A DNA stretch of 6,811 nucleotides from CAYRHS01 sp964424125 (GTDB taxonomy: Bacteria; Actinomycetota; Acidimicrobiia; IMCC26256; JAOSJL01): NCBI GenBank assembly GCA_964424125.1, contig CAYRHS010000162.1:1-6811 (forward strand), in the 5' to 3' direction. Under the pieces are notes generated by a model. That model was not told the origin of the DNA and did not search any database. It worked only from the letters and a program-made list of their open reading frames with translations. The position numbers were made by a program, and so were the translations under genes. This document shows, piece after piece, positions 1 through 5,251 of the stretch (its first letter is position 1; each line of letters begins with the position of its first letter).

Positions 1-88
1 CGGGGCGCCGTTCTACAACCTGGACCTGCTGGAGGCCGGGGATCATCTCACCGTCCTCGGGGACGGCACGCTGGAGATCCGTCCATGA
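1..88 (+). CDS. C-terminal end of an upstream gene, probably hydantoinase/oxoprolinase alpha subunit (HyuA-like), partial
   Basis: Reading from base 2, an open frame of 28 codons ends at TGA 86-88. It contains PFYNLDLLEAGDHL and closes with LTVLGDGTLEIRP. Only the tail is present, so no domain can be identified directly. The assignment rests mainly on position: the next gene, 13 nt downstream on the same strand, is a hydantoinase B/oxoprolinase beta subunit, and in this family the alpha subunit is usually encoded immediately upstream. The ending (LTVLxDGTLxI) resembles the last beta-strand of many HyuA proteins. The usual GPAxVE...TTVVPPG stretch that precedes it is not recognisable here, so another gene product is possible; the segment also faintly resembles the GAPF-containing stretch of class E sortases. 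The ATG at 85-87 overlapping the stop opens only a six-codon ORF. Confidence 0.45.
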   Translation, partial: GAPFYNLDLLEAGDHLTVLGDGTLEIRP

Positions 89-101
89 GCGCGACCGACC
101 G

Positions 102-1664
102 ATGAACGCCCGCGGCCCGGTCGACGCCATCAGCCTCGAAGTGGCACGCCATCGCTTCAGCTCCCTGGCCGACGAGATGGGTGGCGTCCTGCGCCGGACC
201 TCGCTCTCGCCCAACATCAAGGAGCGGGCCGACTGCTCGGCGGCGGTGTTCACGCCCGACGGAGAGCTGTTGGCACAAGCCGAGCACATCCCCGTTCATC
301 TCGGCTCGATGCCCGAGTCCGTGCGAGCCGCCATCGACTCCGACGCTGGCCAGCGCGTGGCGCCCGGCGACCACATCGTGCTCAACGACCCGCACCGCGG
401 TGGGACGCACCTCAACGACGTCACGCTCGTCGCGCCGTGCTTCCGCCACGATCGGGACGAGCTCGTCGGCTGGGTGGCCAACCGCGCGCACCACGCCGAC
501 GTGGGCGGGATGGTTCCGGGGTCGATCCCGCCCGGGGCCACCGAGCTCGTCCAGGAAGGCTTCATCGTGCCCCCGGTGCGGCTCACCGACGAGGTCGTCG
601 CGCTCGTCGCGGCGAACTCCCGCACCGGGACCGAGCGGCTCCGCGATCTGACGGCACAACGGGGGGCGAACGTGGTCGGCGTGGAGCGACTCGTCGGGCT
701 CGCGGGCGCGCCTTTCGAGGAGGTCGTCGACTACGGGGCACGCCGGATGCGTGCCGCGCTCGCTGCGCTGCCCGACGGTGCGTGGCGTTTCGAGGACCAG
801 CTGGACACCACCGGAGCGGCACCCGACCAGCGAAATCTCGCGCGTGTCGTCGTGACGCTGACCATCGAGCGCGAACGCGCGACGTTCGACTTCACCGGCA
901 GCGATCCGCACCAACCCGGAAACGTGAACGCCGTTCGTGCTGTGACCGAGAGCGCCGTCGCGTTCGCCGTTCGTGTCGCGACGGATCCGACCATCCCGGC
1001 CAACGGCGGAGTCATGCGCGCGGTCGAGATCATCACGCCCGAGAACTCGGTCGTTGCGGCGCGGCCGCCCGCGGCGGTCGGCGCCGGCAACGTCGAGATG
1101 TCACAGCGCATCGCCGATGCCTGCCTGGGGGCGCTCGCCGAAGCCGCGCCGGAGCGGGTCCCGGCCGCGAGTCAGGGCACGATGAACAACGTGCTCGTCG
1201 GCGGTGTAGCGGACGACCAGGAGTTCGTCTACTACGAAACCATCGCGGGCGGCCAGGGCGCGCGCCCGGGTCGCGACGGCATGAGCGGCGTCCACACGAA
1301 CATGACCAACACCCGGAACACTCCCGTGGAGGCGCTCGAGCGTGAGTACCCGCTCCGGATCCGTCGGCTCGCGCTCCGGTCCGGCAGCGGGGGAGTCGGG
1401 GCCGCGGTCGGCGGCGAGGGCATCGAACGCGACGTCGAGGTGCTCGTCGATGCCACCGCGTCGTTGATCACCGACCGGCGCGAGAGCCATCCGTGGGGCC
1501 TGGCTGGAGGGGGGCCGGGTGCTGCAGGCGAGAACTGGCTGCTTCCCGGGGGCGACGAAGCTCGGGCGGAGCCACTCGCCGACAAGGTGACGGTCGCCCT
1601 CCGCGCCCACGACGTCCTGCGCATCCGCACGCCCGGCGGCGGCGGGCACGGCCCCGTGCGCTGA
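102..1664 (+). CDS. Hydantoinase B / 5-oxoprolinase beta-subunit family protein
   Basis: This complete 520-residue protein has the length usual for HyuB (about 510-570). HyuB pairs with an HyuA subunit in cytoplasmic ATP-dependent amidohydrolases that open hydantoin or 5-oxoproline rings; related pairs are carboxylases such as acetone or acetophenone carboxylase, so the exact substrate cannot be read from sequence. The family signature is clear. Near the N-terminus are LRRTSLSPNIKERADCS and QAEHIPVHLGSMP. NDPHRGGTHLND follows at residues 95-106 and NRAHHADVGG around 128-137, with His98, His103, His130, His131 and Asp133 as likely metal or active-site positions. The C-terminus is the usual glycine-rich end (TPGGGGHGPVR). 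ATG 102 is chosen because the family homology begins about seven residues later and no ATG, GTG or TTG lies further upstream in the same frame. It starts 13 nt after the preceding stop, which suggests co-transcription. The long antisense frame across 48-914 is a codon-bias shadow. Confidence 0.93.
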   Translation: MNARGPVDAISLEVARHRFSSLADEMGGVLRRTSLSPNIKERADCSAAVFTPDGELLAQAEHIPVHLGSMPESVRAAIDSDAGQRVAPGDHIVLNDPHRGGTHLNDVTLVAPCFRHDRDELVGWVANRAHHADVGGMVPGSIPPGATELVQEGFIVPPVRLTDEVVALVAANSRTGTERLRDLTAQRGANVVGVERLVGLAGAPFEEVVDYGARRMRAALAALPDGAWRFEDQLDTTGAAPDQRNLARVVVTLTIERERATFDFTGSDPHQPGNVNAVRAVTESAVAFAVRVATDPTIPANGGVMRAVEIITPENSVVAARPPAAVGAGNVEMSQRIADACLGALAEAAPERVPAASQGTMNNVLVGGVADDQEFVYYETIAGGQGARPGRDGMSGVHTNMTNTRNTPVEALEREYPLRIRRLALRSGSGGVGAAVGGEGIERDVEVLVDATASLITDRRESHPWGLAGGGPGAAGENWLLPGGDEARAEPLADKVTVALRAHDVLRIRTPGGGGHGPVR

Positions 1665-1751
1665 TCGCTGCGCTATCGCCCCATTCCGCCGTTCTCCACC
1701 CTTCAGCACCGTGGCCGGCGCCGATCAAAGGAGTGCGAGGTGTGTGCGTGA

Positions 1752-1871
1752 CGCCATGCCTCGACGGTCAGGGGCCTGGCCGCGGGCTCCGACTACACGT
1801 TCCAGACCAAGGCCCGTAACGGCGACGGGGTCGAGGCCAGCTTCGGGGACTCTGCTTCGATCTCAGTCGAG
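1752..1871 (+). pseudogene. Orphan C-terminal half of a fibronectin type III domain, probable gene remnant
   Basis: In plus frame 3, right after an in-frame TGA at 1749-1751, about 36 codons read TVRGLAAGSDYTFQTKARNG and continue with DGVEASFGDSASISVE. This is the E-to-G strand half of a fibronectin type III domain: the V-x-G-L-x-x-G-x-x-Y-x-F turn and strand, A-x-N-x-x-G, then S-x-S-x-S-V. Such domains occur in secreted or surface proteins of actinobacteria. There is no start codon, no N-terminal half and no plausible continuation: after 1871 the frame runs antisense to greA and loses resemblance. The fragment overlaps the last bases of greA by 9 nt, tail to tail. I read it as the remains of a deleted or rearranged gene. 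An assembly junction would look the same. The domain resemblance is seen in sequence; the decay history is inference. Confidence 0.5.
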
Positions 1872-2333
1872 GGGCCGGACCGCGACCAGCTCGACGCACA
1901 GCTCCCGGCGGGGGCCCTCGTAGGTCACGGTCTCGCCCGGCGCCCGGCCGAGCAGCGCCTTGCCGAGCGGCGATCCGGTCGAGACAACGTCGTAGCTCTC
2001 GTGGCGTTCCTCGATGGAGCCGACGAGATACGTCATCGGCTCATCGTCCCCCTCCATCCGCACGTCGACGAGCGTGCCGGGCGCGACGACGTCCGAGTCG
2101 CCGGTCTCGACGACGACCGCGTCCTTCAGCATCGCCTTGACCTGACGGATCCGGGCCTCGTTGTGGCCTTGCTCGTTCTTGGCCGCGTCGTAGTCGGCGT
2201 TCTCGCGAATGTCGCCGTGCTCACGGGCACGTTCGATCCAGGCCGAGATCCGCTCGCGTTCCTCGCCCGTCCGGCGCTGGAGCTCCTCCCGCAGGCGCGC
2301 AACAGCTCGAGGAGAAAGGTGGGGCTGATCCAT
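1863..2333 (-). CDS. greA: Transcription elongation factor GreA
   Basis: This 156-residue protein has the family's usual length (about 158). GreA enters the RNA polymerase secondary channel and stimulates cleavage of backtracked transcripts. The N-terminal coiled coil (about residues 6-75) carries the tip signature AREHGDIRENADYDAAKNEQ, with Asp41 and Glu44 at the positions of the two acidic tip residues of E. coli GreA. The C-terminal FKBP-like domain (about 80-156) has YDVVSTGSPLGKALLGRAPG and ends ELVAVRPLD. The frame stays open 51 codons upstream, but that part is not GreA-like and overlaps yceI, so the ATG at 2331-2333 is used. No Shine-Dalgarno sequence precedes it. A TATCCT hexamer on the minus strand ends 8 nt before the ATG, so the mRNA may be leaderless. 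It lies 88 nt downstream of the YceI gene on the same strand and converges with the hydantoinase genes. Confidence 0.95.
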   Translation of the reverse strand: MDQPHLSPRAVARLREELQRRTGEERERISAWIERAREHGDIRENADYDAAKNEQGHNEARIRQVKAMLKDAVVVETGDSDVVAPGTLVDVRMEGDDEPMTYLVGSIEERHESYDVVSTGSPLGKALLGRAPGETVTYEGPRRELCVELVAVRPLD

Positions 2334-2341
2334 GCCCGTCA

Positions 2342-2347
2342 AGGATA
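2342..2347 (-). promoter_or_regulatory. Possible -10 element for a leaderless greA transcript
   Basis: On the minus strand the hexamer TATCCT (4 of 6 to TATAAT) ends 8 nt before the greA ATG. Transcription would begin at or next to the A of the start codon, which fits the absence of any Shine-Dalgarno sequence. No convincing -35 box is found 16-18 nt upstream, so this remains a weak candidate. Confidence 0.3.
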
Positions 2348-2377
2348 CCGAGCAGAGGCACCCCTCGCTCGGGGGTA

Positions 2378-2408
2378 TGCAGAAGGCATCACCGTGCTGC
2401 CTTCTGCA
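2378..2408. repeat. 11-bp perfect inverted repeat between yceI and greA
   Basis: The arms TGCAGAAGGCA (2378-2388) and TGCCTTCTGCA (2398-2408) are perfectly complementary across a 9-nt loop. The repeat sits in the 88-nt gap, 13 nt past the YceI stop on the minus strand. As RNA it would form a stable hairpin at the 3' end of the yceI transcript. It has no T-tract on either side, so it is not a standard intrinsic terminator; it could be an mRNA 3'-end stabiliser, a U-less terminator or a protein-binding operator. A smaller repeat, ACCCC/GGGGT, lies beside it at 2360-2376. Confidence 0.65.
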
Positions 2409-2421
2409 CGCACCACCGGTA

Positions 2422-3132
2422 CTACAGGCGAACGAAGAAGAGCTGGAACTCCATCTCGCCGTGGTCGTCGACCTCGACCACGCCACCGATGGTCGGAGGT
2501 TCGATGTCGTAGTCGGCCATCACGATCGGCAGCGACCCGAAGACCTCGATCGTGTCGCCGCTCCAACGGGCCTCGACGGGCACGTCCACCCTCTTCGTCA
2601 CGCCGTGCAGCGTGAGGTCGCCGGTGGCAGCGGCGCTGACGTCCTCGCCGACCTCCGGGACCGCACCCAGGTCGATCGGTTCGGTCAGCACGAACGTCGA
2701 TTCCGGGAAGTCGTCGGTCTGGAGGCCGCGGGTCTTGATCGCGTTGTCGCGCCGATCCTGGTCGCTCTCGAGCTGGGTCATGTCCGCGGTCATCTCGACC
2801 GCGCTGATCGTCGAGCCCGTGAGCGTGAGCGATCCTGCGACAGCAGTCGTCCGCCCGACACCGTCGCTTCGGGTCGGGAGCGACGCGAGCTTCTCTTCGA
2901 CGCGATAGCCGACGACGCTCATCAGGTCCCCCGGTTGCTCCTCGTCGGTGACGGTCCATTCGCCGTCGGGAGAAGCGACGGCGCCGGAGGGTTCGTCGGT
3001 CGCCTCCGGCTCGGAGAGCTCGAGCGGCGGCGGCGCGTCGTTGCGGATGAAGAAGTACCAGATCCCCACACCGACAACGGCCAGCACGGCCCCGGCCGCG
3101 ACGGCGATCACGGACTTCAGGGCTCGGCTCAT
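2422..3132 (-). CDS. YceI-family protein, membrane-anchored, extracytoplasmic
   Basis: This 236-residue protein begins MSRALKSVIAVAAG; residues 7-29 form one hydrophobic helix followed by RND and an acidic, proline-rich linker (about 30-56). There is no lipobox cysteine, so an uncleaved signal anchor with the domain outside the membrane is likely. The YceI domain spans about residues 58-236. Family features are SVVGYRVEEKL, a VGRT-type loop, DMTQLESDQDRRDNAI, DDFPESTFVLTEPIDLG and GDLTLHGVTKRVDVPVEA. YceI domains form lipocalin-like beta barrels that bind polyisoprenoids or other lipophilic molecules; the physiological role in actinobacteria is mostly unknown. The frame is open upstream to 3201, but ATG 3130-3132 is preferred because the signal anchor starts directly after it and the longer form would run into the divergent promoter. 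No clear ribosome-binding site or promoter is visible for it. It is upstream of greA on the same strand and divergent from leuB. Confidence 0.88.
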   Translation of the reverse strand: MSRALKSVIAVAAGAVLAVVGVGIWYFFIRNDAPPPLELSEPEATDEPSGAVASPDGEWTVTDEEQPGDLMSVVGYRVEEKLASLPTRSDGVGRTTAVAGSLTLTGSTISAVEMTADMTQLESDQDRRDNAIKTRGLQTDDFPESTFVLTEPIDLGAVPEVGEDVSAAATGDLTLHGVTKRVDVPVEARWSGDTIEVFGSLPIVMADYDIEPPTIGGVVEVDDHGEMEFQLFFVRL

Positions 3133-3167
3133 GGCCCGCGAGTCTGGCCGCGCCGACCGTTTCTGAA

Positions 3168-3196
3168 TTGACACCCCCCCGCTGACCTGGGAAAAT
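3168..3196 (+). promoter_or_regulatory. Sigma-70-type promoter of the leuB-ilvE-cimA transcript
   Basis: A perfect TTGACA -35 box at 3168-3173 is followed by a 17-nt spacer (3174-3190) and GAAAAT at 3191-3196 (4 of 6 to TATAAT, keeping A2 and T6). The expected start, 7 nt past the -10 box, is G3204. The spacer opens with seven consecutive C residues. A consensus -35 with ideal spacing in such GC-rich DNA makes this the strongest promoter candidate in the window. It faces the leuB operon and lies about 35 bp from the start of the divergent yceI gene. Confidence 0.7.
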
Positions 3197-3203
3197 GCCA
3201 CTC

Positions 3204-3242
3204 GTGCGTATCGGTTCGACCCACAGCATCGTCATTTCTTAG
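3204..3242 (+). CDS. Putative leaderless leader peptide of a branched-chain amino-acid attenuator
   Basis: The predicted transcription start G3204 is also the first base of a GTG codon opening a 12-codon frame, encoded as VRIGSTHSIVIS with a formyl-Met start, and ending at TAG 3240-3242. Half of the last ten codons before the stop are not special, but the last five are Ser-Ile-Val-Ile-Ser, with another Ile at codon 3. The stop abuts hairpin 3243-3264 and is followed by an intrinsic terminator before leuB. This is the layout of ribosome-mediated attenuators of amino-acid operons, and the downstream genes make isoleucine and valine. Leaderless regulatory peptides are common in actinobacteria. 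If transcription began further upstream, the in-frame ATG at 3195 would add three codons (MPL). No long run of Ile or Val codons is present and I could not draw a convincing antiterminator, so the function is inferred. Confidence 0.5.
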   Translation: MRIGSTHSIVIS

Positions 3243-3264
3243 CGAACGCCGACCCCGGCGTTCG
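3243..3264 (+). promoter_or_regulatory. Leader hairpin directly after the leader-peptide stop codon
   Basis: The arms CGAACGCCG (3243-3251) and CGGCGTTCG (3256-3264) pair perfectly across an ACCC loop, and two further pairs (one G-U, one A-U) can extend the stem through the stop codon. It has no T-tract, so it is not itself a terminator. A ribosome halted on the Ile/Val codons 3228-3236 or on the stop would cover its 5' arm, so it is well placed as the switchable stem of an attenuator. Confidence 0.6.
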
Positions 3265-3270
3265 TTCCCG

Positions 3271-3300
3271 ACCGTCCACTTCGGTGGGCGGTTTTTCGTT
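3271..3300 (+). terminator. Intrinsic terminator in the leuB leader (attenuator)
   Basis: The stem CCGTCCAC (3272-3279) pairs with GTGGGCGG (3284-3291), eight pairs including one T-G, closed by a TTCG tetraloop in the very stable C(UUCG)G context. It is followed at once by TTTTTCGTT. This is a textbook rho-independent terminator on the plus strand. It lies about 75-95 nt after the predicted transcription start and 56 nt before the leuB ATG, with no complete gene on the same strand between it and the promoter except the short leader ORF. It therefore most likely aborts leuB operon transcription conditionally. Confidence 0.8.
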
Positions 3301-3356
3301 GGGGGAGACTTCTCCCGGGCGACCCCCGTGGACTTCGAGACTGCGAGCGAGACGAC

Positions 3357-4349
3357 ATGACCCACCGCATCGGCGTGATCGGCGGTGACGGCATCGGCCC
3401 CGAGGTGGTGGCCGAGGCATTGAAGGTCGCGCGCGCGGCGGGGGTCGAGCTCGAGGAGGTCCCCTTCGACCTCGGGGGCTCGCGGTACCTGGCCACGGGC
3501 GAGGTGCTGCCCGCCGACGAGCTCGAGCGGATCCGGCACCTGGACGCGGTCCTGCTCGGCGCGGTCGGCACGCCGGACGTCCCACCCGGCGTGCTCGAGC
3601 GGGGTCTGCTCCTGCGCCTGCGATTCGAGCTCGATCTCTACGTCAACCTGCGGCCGTTCCTCGCCGGGCCCGGCCGGCACAACGACGGCGCCGACTTCGT
3701 GGTCGTGCGCGAGAACACCGAGGGGGTCTATGCGGGCGAGGGCGGCTTCCTCCGCAAGGGAACGCCGCAGGAGATCGCGACACAGGGCTCGGTCAACACC
3801 CGTCACGGAGTGGAACGCTGCGTGCGCTTCGCCTTCGCGCTCGCCCGGGGCCGGGAACGACATCGCCTCACCCTCGTGCACAAGACGAATGTGCTCACCT
3901 TCGCCGGCGACCTCTGGCAGCGGACCTTCGGCGAGGTAGCAGCGGACTTCCCCGACGTCGACACCGGTTACGACCACGTCGACGCGGCCGCGATCCACCT
4001 CGTCGCCGACCCCGACCGCTACGACGTGATCGTCACCGACAACCTCTTCGGGGACATCCTGACCGACCTCGGTGGGGCGATCGCGGGCGGCATCGGCCGA
4101 GCGGCGTCGGGGAACCTCAACCCCGACCGGACGGGCCCGTCGATGTTCGAGCCCGTGCACGGATCGGCGCCCGACATCGCGGGCTCGGGTCGGGCCGATC
4201 CGCGTGCGGCGGTGATCTCGGCCGCGATGATGCTCGAGTTCCTCGGCGAGGACGAGGCGGCCGATCGGATCGCCAAGGCCGTCGGGAGCAGTGAAGACGT
4301 AGCCGGCACGACGTCGGAGATCGGCGACGCGATCGCAGAAAGGCTCTGA
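3357..4349 (+). CDS. leuB: 3-isopropylmalate dehydrogenase
   Basis: This complete 330-residue protein has the family's usual length (about 335-360). LeuB performs the NAD-dependent oxidative decarboxylation of 3-isopropylmalate in leucine synthesis; the same enzyme acts on erythro-3-methylmalate in the citramalate route to isoleucine. It opens with IGVIGGDGIGPEVV. RENTEGVYAG contains the catalytic Tyr125, LVHKTNVL the catalytic Lys176, and DNLFGDILTDLGG the metal ligands Asp233 and Asp237. Asp209 in YDHVDAAAIHLV supplies the partner-subunit ligand, with the same 24/4 spacing as in Thermus LeuB. EPVHGSAPDIAG is the NAD-binding loop. The context (ilvE, cimA) supports LeuB over tartrate or homoisocitrate dehydrogenases, although relaxed specificity is possible. 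Only a weak purine-rich stretch (GAGCGAGACGAC) precedes ATG 3357. Its stop is 1 nt from the ilvE start. Expression is probably controlled by the leader terminator upstream. Confidence 0.93.
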   Translation: MTHRIGVIGGDGIGPEVVAEALKVARAAGVELEEVPFDLGGSRYLATGEVLPADELERIRHLDAVLLGAVGTPDVPPGVLERGLLLRLRFELDLYVNLRPFLAGPGRHNDGADFVVVRENTEGVYAGEGGFLRKGTPQEIATQGSVNTRHGVERCVRFAFALARGRERHRLTLVHKTNVLTFAGDLWQRTFGEVAADFPDVDTGYDHVDAAAIHLVADPDRYDVIVTDNLFGDILTDLGGAIAGGIGRAASGNLNPDRTGPSMFEPVHGSAPDIAGSGRADPRAAVISAAMMLEFLGEDEAADRIAKAVGSSEDVAGTTSEIGDAIAERL

Positions 4350-4350
4350 G

Positions 4351-5251
4351 ATGCCGCTGGAGAAGGTCGACAAGATCTGGATGGACGGCGAGCTGGTCGA
4401 CTGGGACGAGGCGCGCGTGCACGTCCTCACGCACACGCTGCACTACGGCTCGGGGGTCTTCGAGGGGATCCGCGCCTACCCGACGGACCGGGGCCCCGCC
4501 GTCTTTCGGCTCACCGATCACATGCGACGGCTGCACGACTCCGCGCACCTACTCCAGATCGAGATCCCCTTCTCGGTCGAGCAGCTCGTCGAAGCGACGA
4601 AGGAAACGATCCGGGCGAACGCCGTCGACTCCTGCTACATCCGCCCGCTGGTCTACCTCGGCTACGGCGAGATGGGCCTCAACCCGCTCAGCGCGCCCGT
4701 GTGCGTGAGTATCGCCGTGTGGCCGTGGGGGACGNNNNNNNNNNGTGCGCACGAAGGTCTCGTCGTGGCGCCGGATCGACCCGAACGTCAACCCCTCCGC
4801 GGCGAAGGGTGTGGGTATCTACGTCAACTCGAGCCTGGCCAAGGTGGAGGCCCTGAAGGCGGGCTACGACGAGGCGATCATGCTCAACACCCACGGGCAG
4901 GTGGCCGAGTGCACGGGTGAGAACGTCTTCGTGGTCAAACGCGGCGTGCTCGTGACGCCGCCGCTCTTCGCCGGGGCGCTCGACGGGATCACCCGTGACT
5001 CCGTCATGACGATCGCGCGCGACCTGAACCTCGAGGTCAAGGAGACGAGCCTGCTCCGCAGTGACCTGTATCTCGCCGACGAGGCCTTCCTGTGTGGGAC
5101 CGCGGCCGAGATCGTGCCGATCCGCGAGGTGGACGACCGCGAGATCGGCGAACCGGGGGAGATCACGCGGAAGATCCAGGAGACGTACTTCGCCGCGGTC
5201 CACGGTGAGGTCGACGCCTACAAGAGCTGGCTCGAGTATGCCCAGGAGTGA
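4351..5251 (+). CDS. ilvE: Branched-chain amino-acid aminotransferase (interrupted by an assembly gap)
   Basis: This PLP-dependent fold-type IV enzyme catalyses the last step of isoleucine, valine and leucine synthesis, transferring the amino group from glutamate to the 2-oxo acids. The first part (4351-4734, 128 residues) has HTLHYGSGVFEGIRAY and ends in AVWPWGT. The second (4745-5251, 168 residues) starts VRTKVSSWRRIDPNVNPSAAK, whose final Lys (codon 4805-4807) is the PLP Schiff-base lysine. ECTGENVFVV, GITRDSVM and ADEAFLCGTAAEI follow. The two halves are in different frames across the ten Ns. Comparison with the usual length (about 305-310) suggests 10-13 missing residues, so the Ns are a placeholder and not a real frameshift. 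ATG 4351 follows the leuB stop by 1 nt, with a good ribosome-binding site AGAAAGG at 4337-4343. The end overlaps cimA by 14 nt, indicating translational coupling. Confidence 0.93.
4735..4744. other. Assembly gap of 10 N inside ilvE
   Basis: Ten consecutive N residues. The ilvE frame before and after differs by one, and alignment to the family expects roughly 30-39 nt here, so the run is a fixed-length scaffold placeholder of unknown true size. Any conceptual translation across it is meaningless and would wrongly mark ilvE as broken. Confidence 0.97.

Noticed and set aside
48..914. A 288-codon antisense open frame opposite hyuB
   Set aside because: Low-complexity Arg/Asp/Val-rich translation typical of the reverse complement of a high-GC gene; the plus-strand HyuB homology is unambiguous.
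1742..1819. A 25-codon GTG-started ORF preceded by the good ribosome-binding site AAAGGAG (1727-1733)
   Set aside because: No recognisable product, and the DNA shows fibronectin III similarity in a different frame; the purine-rich motif is probably chance or a relic.
2334..2486. Longer GreA start 51 codons upstream
   Set aside because: The extra residues are not GreA-like, are low-complexity Ser-rich and overlap the YceI gene; GreA homology starts just after ATG 2331-2333.
2001..2615. Plus-strand 204-codon open frame continuing from the fibronectin III frame
   Set aside because: It is antisense to greA and the end of yceI, with shadow-like Arg/Ser-rich composition. The fibronectin similarity stops at about 1871.
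3195..3242. Leader ORF starting at ATG 3195 in place of GTG 3204
   Set aside because: ATG 3195 overlaps the predicted -10 box and would lie upstream of the expected transcript start. It remains possible if the real promoter is elsewhere; the informative codons are the same.
3204..3356. T-box or other known riboswitch in the leuB leader
   Set aside because: The leader is only about 150 nt and lacks a recognisable T-box bulge sequence or the multi-stem architecture of a T-box; a leader-peptide attenuator fits better.
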